A program made the position numbers and the translations under genes. 64,000 bases of DNA, taken from contig JBAKBP010003220.1 in the NCBI GenBank assembly GCA_037953745.1, positions 1 through 64,000 on the forward strand. The letters are read 5' to 3'. Under the pieces are notes generated by a model. The model searched no databases. It saw only the letters and a program-made list of their open reading frames with translations, and was not told the DNA's origin. This stretch comes from Lithodes maja (lineage: Eukaryota > Arthropoda > Malacostraca > Decapoda > Lithodidae). This document shows, one piece after another, positions 11,203-22,750 of this stretch (position 1 is its first letter; every line of letters begins with the position of its first letter).

Positions 11203-12439
11203 ATGTCTAATACATCAGAACACAGTGATGGGTCAGGTCACGATACGGGCTCGGAGGGAGAAAGACCTGTGGAGTGGCTAGTCGATAGCGAGGAGAGTGC
11301 TAGAAGATTTTTAGAGGTGCCCCTTACTGCTGCCAGGGTGTTGAAACTGAATAAGTATGGCTTAAAGTGTGTGGCAGGTCTTCAGGGTCACCAGGATTTA
11401 AGTGGCATGAGGAAAGATCAGCTGAGGACTTTGATATTGGGTTTAGAAGGGAGAGACCTGGGTGGAGAGGCGACTTGGGGCCCCGGTCCCCAGCCCCCCC
11501 TTCCACTCTACCCCCATATCAAACGTCAGGGTGCCTGAATTTAGTACATACCCCCAAGTTGATGGTCAATGGCAGCGTGGAATTCAATCACAGGGACCCT
11601 CTCCATTAAATGCACCTTCCCCTCCTCAAGGGTTGACTCCAGATTTGTTGTTTCGGCTTGAGATGGCCAAGGTTGAGGTTGCTAGAGCTCAGGCTGAGGC
11701 TGCAGAGAGAACAGCTATACGAGAGGCTGAACTGCAGGCAGAGTCTACTAGGTATCGGGCTGACAGGGAGCTGGAGAGATCTCGAGTGGAGGTAACAGGG
11801 CGAAATATTGGGGGAGGTAACAGACATCGGGACCAATCATTGTCGCACCTGCTTAAACTAGTTCCTGTGTTCGATGAATCATGTGTGACTGAGTTTTTTA
11901 TGCGATTTGAGAAGAAGTGTCAGGAACACCAGTGGCCTCAGGAAAAGTGGGCAGCATTAGTTTCATCAAGACTCCTAGGAAAGGGGCTAAAAGCGTATGA
12001 TGCACTACCTTTAGAGTCCTGTGTAGTTTATGATGAGCTAAAGAAGGCTGTGCTACGGGCCTATGAGTTGCAACCAGAAACTTACCGCTTGAAGTTTCGG
12101 GGTGTTACTAAGGGCAAGGATAGTACCTTCCTAGAACACGCTCGGGACTTGTCTGATGCACTACGACATTGGCTGCGTTCTGAGAGGGCAGCTACTTTTG
12201 AGGAGTTGAGTGAGCTGGTTCTCTTGGAGCAGTTCTTTAAGTGCACAGGCGGGGACTTAACATTAAATATAAAGGAAAAAAATCCTAGAACTCTCCAGGA
12301 GGCAGCAGAAATGGCTGACCACCGACTGTCATTAATTCGAGGGTGCGGAGCAGCAGCTAGGAGTGAGTCGGGTGCAAAGGATCGTACCCCTCCCCCTCCC
12401 AAGAATTTTGATACACATAAATACACAAAACCATCTAGC
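11203..12439 (+). pseudogene. gag of element 1, N-terminal part (frameshifted, interrupted)
   Basis: The ATG at 11203 opens an acidic N-terminal segment. A frameshift in the C-run around 11493-11500 moves the reading to another frame, which continues as capsid-like sequence to 12439. The capsid region includes a conserved block (Leu-Leu-Lys-Leu-Val-Pro-Val-Phe-Asp-Glu-Ser, then Phe-Phe…Phe-Glu-Lys-Lys-Cys-Gln-Glu-His-Gln-Trp-Pro) that is nearly identical in element 2, which lacks this frameshift. The gag is cut at 12440 by LINE-D and resumes at 14040 in the frame expected after removing the insert. It would encode the structural Gag of the virus-like particle. Confidence 0.85.
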
Positions 12440-14030
12440 TCCCCCTCCAAAGTCATGGAACGCCTAGTATTACAACTAATTACACCCGACCTACCCCTAG
12501 CTCCAACACAACATGGCTTTAGGCCACTGCACTCCATAAACACTCTTCTCACAGACCTTACACAAAGAGCTTTTGACGGCATCAACTCAGCTAGATCACC
12601 ACACAGATCACTATTAGCCACACTCGACATTAGTAAAGCCTTCGATGCCATCCCACGCCACAACCTAACAAACAAAATCTACAACACAAACATGCACAAC
12701 AACACAAAAAGGTGGCTGGCCAACTTCCTAGCAGGCAGATGTGCACACGTATCTTTTGCCGGTCAGTCATCTAAAATCAGAAACTTTCCAAACGGAGTCC
12801 CACAAGGATCCGTCCTATCGCCCGCACTCTTCAATCTGTACATGCACGATATAACTACACCCAATACTCCCCAAATAAACTTAGCCTCCTATGCAGATGA
12901 CATAACACTCACATGCACACACCATGACCCAAGAAGAGCAACAGATCTCCTTCAACCCTATCTCAACACACTACATGGCTGGTGCACTACAAACAGACTT
13001 AATCTAGCCCCAGCCAAATCCACCGCAACCCTGCTCACAAGCTGGACAGGTGAACACGAATACATCCCTCAACTCACCATAAACAACACACCCCTAACAC
13101 ATACACACACACCCAAAATCCTAGGAGTAACATATGATACTCATATGACATTCAAACAGCACACCACAAGCATTAAAAAGAAACTGACACCAAGACTTAA
13201 CGCCCTCAGGTCACTTGCTCACACAAAATTTGGACACAACAAAGAAACTACCACCACAGTATATAAACAATACATAAGATCAGTAATGGAATACGCAAGC
13301 CCAGCCTGGGCTTCTAACCTAGCTGAAACACATCATAAGACCTTACAGACTATTCAAAACAAAGCCCTGAAGATCATTACAGGCTGCACAGCTACTACAC
13401 CCACAGATCATCTACATCAAGAAACCAAAATCCTCAAAGTCAAAGACCATCTGGACATGAGAGGCACTCAATTCCTGGCAGCAGCCTCCACGAACCAAGA
13501 CCACCCACTAAACTACATGGCAACACACCCACAGACACCAAGAAATATCAAAACAACACCCAGCACACGGTATCACACACAATTATTGTCCTCTCTCCCT
13601 CCCTGCCCACCCCGAACCAACTTCCAGAAGCACATCCATACTCATATCTCTCGCCAATCCATCCACTCACTCACAGACAACACGCAGCTGCATGCACGAC
13701 CTCCCGAAATCCATCCTTCCGAATCCTCCCTCCCTCGCGAGGACAGAGTCCACCTGGCCAGGCTGAGATGCGGACACCATCCAGCTCTCCTGAGCTATCA
13801 GAAGAGACTGGATGACTCCGTTGTCGACGCCTGCCCGGGATGTAACACAGCACCCCATACCATTAAACACATCATAGAAGACTGCATTTCACACAACCAC
13901 TTACGCCAACAACACAACCTACACTCAATGAGAGCTCTGTGGGAAAGCCCGATCGTGGCCATGGCCTTCCTCAGGGACTCGGGGCTGTTCGGCCAGGCAG
14001 CTTAGGGAACAACAACAACAACAACAACAA
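12440..14030 (+). mobile_element. LINE-D, 5'-truncated, nested in gag of element 1
   Basis: This is a 1.59-kb non-LTR retrotransposon insert with a 9-bp or longer target duplication (CCATCTAGC at 12431-12439 and 14031-14039) and a 3' tail of AAC repeats instead of poly-A. By chance its RT frame is open with the upstream gag frame, giving an artificial fusion frame 11462-14005. RT landmarks include Asp-Ile-Ser-Lys-Ala-Phe-Asp, Gly-Val-Pro-Gln-Gly-Ser-Val-Leu-Ser-Pro and Tyr-Ala-Asp-Asp. Near the C-terminus is Cys-x2-Cys…His…Cys (Cys-Pro-Gly-Cys, His-Thr-Ile-Lys-His, Glu-Asp-Cys), a zinc-binding motif seen in several LINE clades. Endonuclease and ORF1 are absent. The RT part is long and uninterrupted to the TAG, so the insertion is fairly recent. 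Confidence 0.85.
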
Positions 14031-14039
14031 CCATCTAGC

Positions 14040-15245
14040 ACTGACAATAAAACTGAACATAAACCAAATACCGTCCCGTATAAGAAGTCTAATGGTACCT
14101 CCCACTCCCAAGGGAAACCAAAGAGTAAAGAGTGCTTTGCATGTCTCAAGGAGGGTCACTTTGCAAATGCTTGTCCGAACAAGCCACCAAACAAGGTTGT
14201 GTCATTGGCCCGCAGCATAGGGGTGTCACCTATATCTTCTGAGTTTGCCAAGGGTAGTTCGTCAGAGATTGGGACACAGCCTGTGTTCAAGAGTCCGGAA
14301 GGCTCGAACCCTGTCTGCGACGTCTTTGGGGGTCATAGAGGGCATGGTTTTGTGAGGTGGGCTGGCGAAAGGCGAGGAGTTAAGCTATTGCGTGATACTG
14401 GGGCTTCTCAGACCTTGTTAAGGAACTTTACTGGTAGACCGATTAACGCTGCTCGGGTGGTGGTAGTTCAGGGGATCAATGCTACGAAGTCCTACCCGCT
14501 GGTGCGGATGGAGCTGGAGGTGGATGGTGTGGCGAAGGAGCTGGATGTCGGAATTGTAGAGAACTTGCCTGTTGGGGGCGTCGACCTCCTCCTCGGCAAC
14601 GACTTTGCGGTGCCTGCTCCTAAGGTTTCACCCTTGGTCGTTGCCGAGAAGGCGGCCGACGTTAGTAGGGAGGAACAGGAGTGGGTTGAGAAGTGTAGCG
14701 TACAAACCATGGCGTGTGTTGTGGCACGTTCTCAGACATCAGGAGCCTTGCAGCCACCACCTCAGTCTATCAAACCGCGGAGGAAAGGTCACAAGAAAAC
14801 GGGAAGTGTTGGTCAATTGGAGAGTTTTGAGCCGGCAGTGTTTCTTGGTGACTCATTATTGGCACCTATGTTAGAGTCTGGAGAGGCCCCGGGGCCTGTC
14901 ACCGCTAGTGCAGGTGCAGGGCAGGAAGAGACTCTGCGACAGCATCGTTATGCGCAGCGTGAGGAAAGGATGGCTCAGCTGGACAATATAGGTGGAAATA
15001 AATTATTTAAGATGAATTTGGATAATCTCGCACCTGCTGATATATGTTCCTTGCAGCTGGAAGATCCTGAAGTCAGGGCGTGTGGTAATGGTGCTATCGA
15101 ACTGGAGAGCGATGGGGATGCGCAGCCTGGTGATTTTTTTCTTGTCCGAGGGGATCTTGTATCGGAGACATCAGGATCCCAAGAAAAAGTGGGATGGCGG
15201 GTCAGGATTAGTGGACCAGTTAGTAGTACCGAGGGTGTGCCGTGA
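14040..15245 (+). pseudogene. gag C-terminus (zinc knuckle) and protease of element 1
   Basis: After the LINE-D insert the frame encodes a nucleocapsid zinc knuckle C-x2-C-x4-H-x4-C (about 14128-14175). An aspartic protease follows, with Leu-Arg-Asp-Thr-Gly-Ala-Ser at about 14387-14407 and the downstream hydrophobic-hydrophobic-Gly-Asn block (Leu-Leu-Leu-Gly-Asn-Asp). The protease would process the Gag-Pol polyprotein. A linker of about 200 residues without known motifs follows. The frame runs into a stop at 15245, but homology to integrase has already moved to another frame in the T-run near 15133-15139, so a frameshift lies there. Confidence 0.85.
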
Positions 15246-17841
15246 GAGCTTATTGAGATTAGCTCATGATGTGCCTTTGGCAAGGCACCTGGGGGCACGT
15301 AAGACGGAGGCAGCTCTGAGCAAGCTTTTCTGATGGCCTGGGTTAAAGGCGAGTGTCGTGTCATGGGTGTCACAGTGTCACACTTGTCAAGTTGTTGGGA
15401 AACCCAATCAGGTCATCCCGAAAGCCCCGTTACAACCCATCCCTGTCATTGGGCCGCCCTTCAGCAAAGTAGTTATCGATATGGTTGGCCCATTGCCCCC
15501 CACTAGTGCCGGCAATAAATTTTTACTAACTGTAATGGATGTAGCAACACGGTATCCAGATGTTTACCCCATGCGCAACGGGATGGCTAAGACTGTTGTC
15601 AAAAACCTACTTGTCTATTTCTCTCGTTATGGCTACCCTCAGGAGATCCAGTCTGATCAGGGATCCAATTTTACTTCTGCTCTGTTTAAGCAGATCATGC
15701 AGCAACATGGGATAGTGTCTGTGGTGTCATCTGCCTACCATCCCGAGAGTCAGGGAGTTTTGGAAAGGTGGCACTCGACTCTCAAGAGTATGTTGCGGTG
15801 TTATTGCATGGAAATTGGGAAGGACTGGGATCTAGCTCTCCCATACGTTTTATTTGCTGCGAGAGAAGTACCTGGGGAGAGCTTGGGATTTAGCCCGAAC
15901 GAGTTGGTTTTTGGACACAGGGTCAGGGGGCCCCTCCACATAGTCAAGGAGATCTGGGAGGGAGTCACAAAGCCATGCTCGCTTCTAAAGTATGTAGTTG
16001 AAAGCCGTGAGAGAATGCTAAAGAGCTTGGTGGTAGCAGGTCGGAACCATAAGAGTTCACAAGCTCAGATGAAGGACAGATACGACCAGAAGGTGAAGCT
16101 GAGGGAGTTTGAAGTGGATCAGGAGGTACTGATACTACTGCCTCTGGTGGGACACCCATTGTCTGCCAAGTATTCTGGTCCGTATCGAGTTGTAAGGAAG
16201 GTTTCTGATCTAGACTATTTAGTAGCTAATCCTGATCGTAAGAAAAAGAACCAACTTTGCCATGTAAATCTGATGAAAGAGTATGTGAGGCGCCCCTCCG
16301 AGCCTCTCACTGTCCCGGTGTTGATCTGCAGCGATCGTGGTGGAGAAGGAGGAAGGGACAGTCAAGCTGCGGGGGAGGATAATTGGGATTGTCATGTTTC
16401 CGCGGATCAGTGGGCAGGGAATTCTAGACAAGTGGCTCACGAGTTGATATTGCACATGCCTGAGCAACAGCGTGTAGCTGTGCAGCACTTGTTTGATTCA
16501 AACCCAGCTGTTTTCGCGGAGCATCCTGGCCTCACTACTCAAGCGGTGCACGATGTCGATGTTGGGGACCACCCGCCCTTTAAATCAGTGCCATACCGTG
16601 TTCCCCCTATTAAATTACCAGCACTTAGGGAAGAGCTGGATTATATGCTGAAACGTGGGCTGATTTCTGAGGGTGCAGTAAGGTGGACTTCCCCCATCAC
16701 ACTGCAGCCCAAACCAGATGGCAAGGTGCGGTTTTGTATAGATTTCCGCAGGTTGAATGGTTTAACCCCCACAAATGCCTACCCTCTCCCTCGCGTGGAC
16801 GACAGTGTGGATAAGATAGGAAAAGCCAAGTTCCTCACTAAGATAGACCTTGTTAAGGGTTATTGGCAAGTACCCTTGTCTGAGCGAGCGCGAGAGGTGT
16901 GTGGGTTTGTGGTGGACGGTGCCACATATCGTTGCCATGTTATGCCATACGGGCTGAAAAATGCCCCTGCAACGTTTCAGAAATTAATGAACGACATTGT
17001 AGCCGACATTCCCAACTGTACGGTGTACCTAGATGATGTCATAATATACAACGATGATTTTAACAGTCACTGTGCTCACATCGGACAGCTTTTTAATAAA
17101 CTGAATGAAGCAGGTTTGGTGGTAAACCTGGGTAAGTGCGATTTTGTCAAAGCCACAGTTTTGTACCTGGGGTTCGAGGTGGAGATGGGTCAGGTGTGCC
17201 CTCCACAGACAAAGATCAAAGCCATCGATCAGTTTCCCCAGCCTACGACTAAGAAACAAATCATGCGGTTTCTAGGTATGATAGGCTATTATCGTCGCTT
17301 CATCAAAGGCTATTCGACTGTACTTGCACCTTTAACTGACTTATTATCTAAGGACAAGAAGTTCCGGTGGTCTCCTGAGTGTGCAGAGGCGTTTTCCTTG
17401 GTGAAACACCTGTTATGTACCCACCCCATACTCAGGGCCCCGGACTTCAGCAGACCTTTTCAGCTGGCGACTGATGCCAGTGGCGTAGGGGCTTGGGCTG
17501 TCTTGTTACAGACAGATGATGAAGGTATCGAACATCCAGTGAGTTTTTACAGTAAACAATTCAATAGTGCACAAAGGAATTACTCTGTAATTGAAAAAGA
17601 ACTCCTGGCGATAGTGCTGGCGCTCAGGCACTTCGATGTATATGTTCCTGCTTTCGGACCAGTCGTAGTGGTTTATACCGATCATCACCCTCTGAAATTC
17701 TTGAATCAGTTTCATAACCAGAATATGAGGCTGACCAGGTGGTCACTTATGCTTCAGGAGTATAATCTGGACATACGCCATATTGCCGGTTCTGATAACG
17801 TGATAGCGGATTGTCTATCAAGGGTGGATGATGTTGGTTAG
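15140..17841 (+). pseudogene. Integrase - reverse transcriptase - RNase H polyprotein of element 1
   Basis: The order is integrase zinc finger (His…His about 15265-15290, Cys-x2-Cys at about 15376-15390), then catalytic core with Asp (Ile-Asp-Met-Val-Gly-Pro), Asp (Ser-Asp-Gln-Gly) and Glu exactly 35 residues later (DD35E). RT follows, with Tyr-Leu-Asp-Asp at 17026-17037, then RNase H (Thr-Asp-Ala-Ser-Gly, Glu-Lys-Glu-Leu-Leu, Thr-Asp-His-His). From 15358 to the TAG at 17839 the frame is uninterrupted (827 codons). One in-frame TGA (15331-15333) separates the zinc-finger half. All catalytic residues I can check are present. Integrase upstream of RT matches the Gmr1 clade of Ty3/Gypsy elements (established knowledge) and is copia-like in order only. 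Confidence 0.9.
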
Positions 17842-18160
17842 ACTGCCACAGGATTGAGGGTTGAGTGTGGAGGAAAATAGGCTGTCACTGTAGTTCAGCC
17901 GAAAAAAAACAAATTAAAAAAAAAGCAAAAACCTTATAAAAACTCTTTATTTTTATAATGTGTAGAATTTTGTATAAGATGTTGTAGCAGTATCTAAGTT
18001 GAATGTTTTCGCTTATTGTCGCTGAGTTAGTTGAACTTGCTCGGTGGAGCGCAACAGTCTTTATTTTTGTCTATATATAGTGCCTTGTGTCGCAACAGTG
18101 TGTGGTACTATGAGAAGCTTTCTGTTAGATATGAAGAACTTAGTCAAGGGTCTTATATCT

Positions 18161-18169
18161 TGGGAGAGG
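18161..18169 (+). promoter_or_regulatory. Polypurine tract, element 1
   Basis: TGGGAGAGG lies directly before the 3' LTR start (TGTGACG), the usual position for plus-strand priming. The 3' untranslated stretch 17842-18160 is otherwise A/T-rich with nothing recognised. Confidence 0.6.
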
Positions 18170-21100
18170 TGTGACGCTTCTGCATAGTAGCCACGTGCGG
18201 GCATGCGCGCGCGTCGGCTGCCCAGCCATTTAGAAACCGGCTGGCGGCAGGCCGGCAGGCTTTTCCTTAGTATATATCCTACGACAACGTAACTAATGTC
18301 TGGGATATTCTTATGTTATTTCACAGCTTGTAGCTGCCCTTATTCTTAACCAACGCATCTTAGTATATTTTATTCTCGATAGTTGATTGTTTCATTATAA
18401 TATATAAGATGTAAGTCTAGTGAGAGTGGGAGGAGACGAGCGGGAGAGAGAGACCGGCTGGGGGACGTTGCTTCGCGCGGAGAGTCTAGCTTGGGACGAG
18501 CCTGATGTTGCCAAATACATTTAAATGCAACGTTAGGCTTAGTTTCGACTCACGCACGGGGTAGAAAATTTTGACCCGGCAACTGTGTTGAGTGTTGCCA
18601 AGCCTGGGATGTATTTTGTATGCCTAGGGTGGGGTCCAGACAGAGCTCACCTCACTGTCGTACCCTTCGGACCCCCTTGATATCTATCCCTCTCAATCCC
18701 ACTTAGAAACTTTCTCTCTTACTTTGTATACCTTCTTTCCACTACTTCACCAATCTATTTAATTATCCCATCCCCTTGATAGACCTTATATCTATTATTG
18801 TATTAAAGACGAGCTCTCAGATAACTAGATAGGATTTTGGGCCTTATGCAGAGATTTAATTGTTAATGAGACCTAGGAAGCTTTTTTGTTGTCTCATATT
18901 TAGTGGTTTCATGCTTGCTAGTGTGTTCTTGTGTCAGGTTAGCAGGGGCTAGACCGGAGGGGAGGTTTTTTGCGATCCTTTAAGTAAAGTCTGCTGGTGC
19001 GAGTCCTGTGGATCCGCACAACTTTACTAAGATACCCGTGGGAGTCTGGGGGCATTTTCTTGTCTGTGTCCCTGTGTGTCTAGTGTTGTGTTGTGTGAGG
19101 GCCCTTGCCTAGTCCACTCAGCACTGCGCTAGCACGTCTTGCTTTTGTTTTAGGGTCGTCAGGAGAGAGTCAGATACTTGCGATCTGAGTCTCTCAAGAG
19201 AGCACCCTTTCAATTAGAGTAATTTGGCGCACAGACTTGGGAACGTCCCTAGGGTAGAGCAGGTGGCTCCGCCCGGGTATCCGAAGCCTATATCCTTCCG
19301 GCTAGACCTCTGCCACCTGGCAGATTAACAGCTAGGGGTTTATCATCTCTGTATGCTTGTTATTGTGCCACAGTTTACCGTTTTTGTGAGCATTGTGAGT
19401 CAGGGTGTGGCTTAGAGACTCTGTCCGAGCAGGCTTGCCTGACTAAGAGTGAGAAGCACACCTGTATGTGGTTATGTTGCGAGTTGCTGCCTTTATTTAA
19501 TTATACCTATGCCATTATACACTGTATGGCCTATCACTAGTATTTATTCCTGCTTATGAGTTAAGAGTTCTCTAAATCCGTAACGTTCTTTCTTTGCTAA
19601 GCATCAGATCCTACAGTAGCCGCATGCAGTTTAGAAACCCGCATCTTGTCTACCTGTACGATGTTTTGAGGACTGTTTGCTTTCACCTTCTTTCACGCAG
19701 GGGTGATTAGTTGTATTAATTAACGTAACGTTAAATGTACTTTCTTCTAGTTTGTTATTAAATTGTTTCTGCAATTTAATTCCGTTATCTATCTTTTCCT
19801 TGAAGCTTTAAGTCAACTTAATTGTGTGATCTCTTATATAGCCTGCTTGACTATCAGCAGTCTATAGTGCGTGCACCCTGTAACCGAGTCATAGGATACC
19901 TCGTTGTCCAGGCAGGACTCTTGACGGTTTAGGGTGGTTTGTTGCCTGGGTTTATAGATAAGGGTTGGATCTAGCGTTTTCCGTTGTTGCTTGTTGCCGC
20001 ATACCTCCGACTGGTAATCTTGTAAGTGACCCACGAGGTAAAGCTAACCTTCTTGCGGATATTTTCTCCACCAACTCAACCTTAGATGAAATAAATCAAG
20101 ATGTCCCTGTACTTAATTTTAATTCGCCTGAAATTCCCTCACTTAAGATCCACACCAGACATGTCAAAACTATTTTGCAGAATCTCTCGGTAGATAAGGC
20201 TCCTGGTCCAGATGAAATTCCTCCAATAGTACTTAAGAATTGCTCCTTGGTGCTCGCTCCTGTATTGGCAAAAAATTTCCGTCTGTGTACTCATACCTCA
20301 TGCTTCCCAGTACCCTGGAAAGAAGCAAACATCCATCCAGTTCCTAAAAAAGGTGCCTCTTCAGATCCATCAAACTACAGACCAATAGCTATAACTTCCA
20401 CTCTTGGTAAAGTCTTTGAAATTATATTAAATAATCACATAATTAAGCATCTTGAGAATAATAAATTAATCAGTGATAGGCAATATGGTTTTAGACGATG
20501 TCGATCAACTGCAGACATGCTTTGCCTTCTTACGCATCAAATCAACCAAGCTACAGACCAACATGGTGAAACACATACAATAGCACTGGATATATCAAAG
20601 GCATTTGATAGAGTCTGGCATCAATCCTTATTGTCGAAGATGTCACACTACGGCCTTGCATCATTAGTTCCACTAATTTCTTCTTATCTTCATAACAGAA
20701 AAATATGTGTAATGGTAGATGGCCTTTATTCTCAATTTCACTCAATAAATGCTGGTGTTCCCCAGGGATCAGTTTTGGCCCCAATTCTGTTCCTCATTCA
20801 TATCAATGATCTCATATCTACCACTCATAATCCAATACATTCCTACGCAGATGACTCAACACTCCACAGTTCCTTCACATTTACCAATTCTTTCACCCAA
20901 CCCGATCTTATAAATTCAAAAATAAACACTGCAATTTCTCTGAACCAGGACCTTTCTAGAATAAATGGATGGGGACAAAAGAATCTAGTTTCCTTTAATG
21001 CACAGAAAACCAAGTACATTCAATTTTCTAACCGACAGAATCTCACTGACTCCCATATATTTTTTAATGATGTAAATATTCCCACTTCCCCTAGTATTGA

Positions 21101-21821
21101 CATTTTCGGTGTAACATTAACTACTAACTTGAGCTGGACACATTATGTTAGAAGCATTGCTAAGAATGCCTCTAAAAAACTGGGACTCCTGTACAGAGTT
21201 CGAGAATTCTTCACTGACGAGCAGTTGGCCGTGATATATAAAAGTCATGTGCGTTCTCAGATGGATTACTGTTCACCTCTGTGGGGTGGAAGTGGAGTGG
21301 TTGCATTGAGGCAGTTGGACAAAATTCAAAATAAAGCTATTAGATTAATCAATAACCCTGCAATCACACAGGACCTTCCTACATTATCCATACGAAGAAA
21401 CGTTGCATCCCTTGCATTATTCTACAGATATTTTCACAGCAATTGTTCCGAGGAACTTGCTTCAATTGTGCCGCCTCTCCACATCTTTCCCCGTAGAACT
21501 AGGGCGGCTGAGAGCGCCCATGAATTTACACTTTCTCCTCCACAATGCAGAACTTCTGCTTATCAGAATTCATTTATCCCCAGAGCTACTACTCTTTGGA
21601 ATTCACTTCCCTCGAATTGCTTTCCACAAACTTACAATCTACAAATGTTTAAATCCAGTTGTTACAAACATTTTATGAATGGAGGATGCCTTTAGGCACA
21701 TGGACCTTTTTGTTTTATCTGTGTTTTTCCTTCCTCCGTTCATTGTCTCTTAAAAAAAAAAAAAAAAAAAAACCTAGTCCAATAGAAAGAGCCCAGTGTT
21801 TATATATCCCAGGACGTAACA
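18170..21821 (+). repeat. 3' LTR of element 1, split by LINE-A
   Basis: LTR sequence runs 18170-20006 and resumes at 21771-21821 (CCTAGTCCAATAG…GTAACA). The interruption is LINE-A with its poly-A tail. The intact 5' LTR reads across the same point (CATACCTAGTCC), which shows where the insertion happened. Confidence 0.9.
20007..21770 (+). mobile_element. LINE-A, 5'-truncated, inserted in the 3' LTR
   Basis: This is a 1.76-kb insert ending in about 20 A residues, with a short ACCT-like target duplication. One uninterrupted frame (from the left junction to the TAG at about 21693) encodes the RT domain and C-terminus of a Jockey/CR1/I-group LINE. Motifs are Asp-Lys-Ala-Pro-Gly-Pro-Asp, Asn-Tyr-Arg-Pro-Ile, Asp-Ile-Ser-Lys-Ala-Phe-Asp-Arg-Val-Trp, Gly-Val-Pro-Gln-Gly-Ser-Val-Leu-Ala-Pro and Tyr-Ala-Asp-Asp. 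Endonuclease and ORF1 are missing. The clean frame and poly-A suggest a recent insertion. LINE-B copies in this window are a related but distinct family. Frames that start before 20007 run through LTR and are not real N-termini. Confidence 0.88.
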
Positions 21822-22203
21822 CCATCCATATATACAGTAAACAACCACAGGGACATCACACACCCCTGTTTCAACCCAACACTAAGGTCAAAGAACTCGC
21901 TCTGCTTGTTCTCCACACGTACTGCCGCCTTTGCACCCTCATACATGCTCTTCACTGCTTTCAGCAACTTGCCATCTACTCCGTATATTCTAAGTACTTT
22001 CCACATGCCTTCTCTATCCACTCTGTCATAGGCCTTCTCCAAGTCCATAAAGGCAACATACACCTTTTGTTGCTTCTCCAGATATTTCTCCACAACACAA
22101 TTCAGGGTAAACATCTGATCTACACATCCTCTTCCCTTCCTAAACCATCCCTGCTCGCCGCCTATCCATTTCTCCGTTCTCACTCTCACTCTCTCAATCA
22201 CTA
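21822..22203 (-). mobile_element. LINE-C, 5' part (continues at 9090)
   Basis: The minus strand encodes the RT fingers/palm start (Phe-Met-Asp-Leu-Glu-Lys-Ala-Tyr-Asp-Arg-Val and Gly-Leu-Lys-Gln-Gly-Cys). It breaks at Tyr-Met-Asp-Gly-Val, exactly where 9090 continues. The right boundary at 22203 is followed by the second copy of the 10-bp duplication CAGATGTTAT. The copy at 25498-26415 reads across the split point and confirms the pre-insertion sequence. Confidence 0.85.
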
Positions 22204-22315
22204 CAGATGTTATACAAAACATATATTCTTTGGGTCAAGGAACTTCTTACATTAACACAAATGATACCTCTTTATCTCGAGATTTTATCAACTCTGCGTA
22301 AGCAGGGTTTGGTAT

Positions 22316-22342
22316 CCCCCCCCCCCCCCCCCCCCCCCCCCC
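22316..22342. repeat. Poly-C run (27 bp)
   Basis: Uninterrupted C homopolymer on the plus strand. Its length may be unreliable if the assembly used noisy reads. Confidence 0.9.
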
Positions 22343-22365
22343 GTATAGTGGGTACCACACAAAAA

Positions 22366-22750
22366 AAATGTCTGTCGTCGTCGTCGTCGTCGTCGTCATT
22401 GTCGTCGTCGTCCGTCTGTCTCGGAACTCCTCCTAGACCGTTGGACGGATTTTCACAAAATTTCACACGAACATTTGTTGCGTAAATGCGAATGTCAGTC
22501 AAAAAAGATTTTTTGAATTTATGCAATAGTTATGATTTTAGGTCCAAAATATGGTTTTACCAAGCCCCCTACCCCCTCCCGGAGGCCCCCCCGCCCCCCC
22601 TCCCGGACCCCCCTCCTCCCATACCCCCCCCTCCCCCAGCAATGATGGCGTTCTTAGTGTGTGAGCCCCGAAGGGGCTCACACACTATGAACGCATTCGT
22701 TCTGGGGGCGAAATCATCTCGCTCTGCATTTGCTGGGTTAAGTTAGTTTA
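22366..22750. repeat. TCG-repeat-headed dispersed repeat with C-rich tail and hairpin
   Basis: It begins with (GTC)n interrupted once by ATT, then CGTCTGTCTCGGAACTCC and TCACAAAATTTCAC. That signature I recall from dispersed repeats in invertebrate genomes, but I cannot name the family. A CCCCT/CCCCC-rich stretch (22565-22640) and a perfect hairpin (22656-22686) follow. No coding is supported. The 22214-22315 stretch before it is unidentified. Confidence 0.45.
22656..22686. other. Perfect 14-bp-stem hairpin
   Basis: AGTGTGTGAGCCCC and its exact reverse complement flank a 3-base loop GAA. The arms continue imperfectly outward (GATGGCGTTC and GAACGCATTC). It could be the terminal stem of the surrounding repeat. 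Confidence 0.9.

Larger units (their letters stand above)
9091..21821 (+). mobile_element. Gmr1-like Ty3/Gypsy LTR retrotransposon 1 (with two nested LINEs)
   Basis: This is a complete insertion. LTRs start TGTGACGCTTC and end GACGTAACA, and a 4-bp target duplication CCAT (9087-9090, 21822-21825) sits inside LINE-C. It has a PBS-like site after the 5' LTR and a purine tract before the 3' LTR. Gene order is gag, protease, integrase, RT, RNase H. Placing integrase before RT is atypical for Ty3/Gypsy and is the known signature of the Gmr1 group. LINE-D interrupts gag and LINE-A interrupts the 3' LTR. Reading the two LTRs side by side shows roughly 25 substitutions and a few indels in about 1.89 kb, so it is not a very recent insertion. 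A gag frameshift, a frameshift before the integrase zinc finger and an in-frame TGA make it non-autonomous. Confidence 0.9.

Noticed and set aside
11462..14005. Single 847-codon Gag-RT gene
   Set aside because: It is gag plus a nested LINE with a clear target duplication; the joint frame is coincidental.
20007..21695. Host reverse-transcriptase gene
   Set aside because: Poly-A tail, target duplication and truncation inside an LTR show it is a LINE copy.
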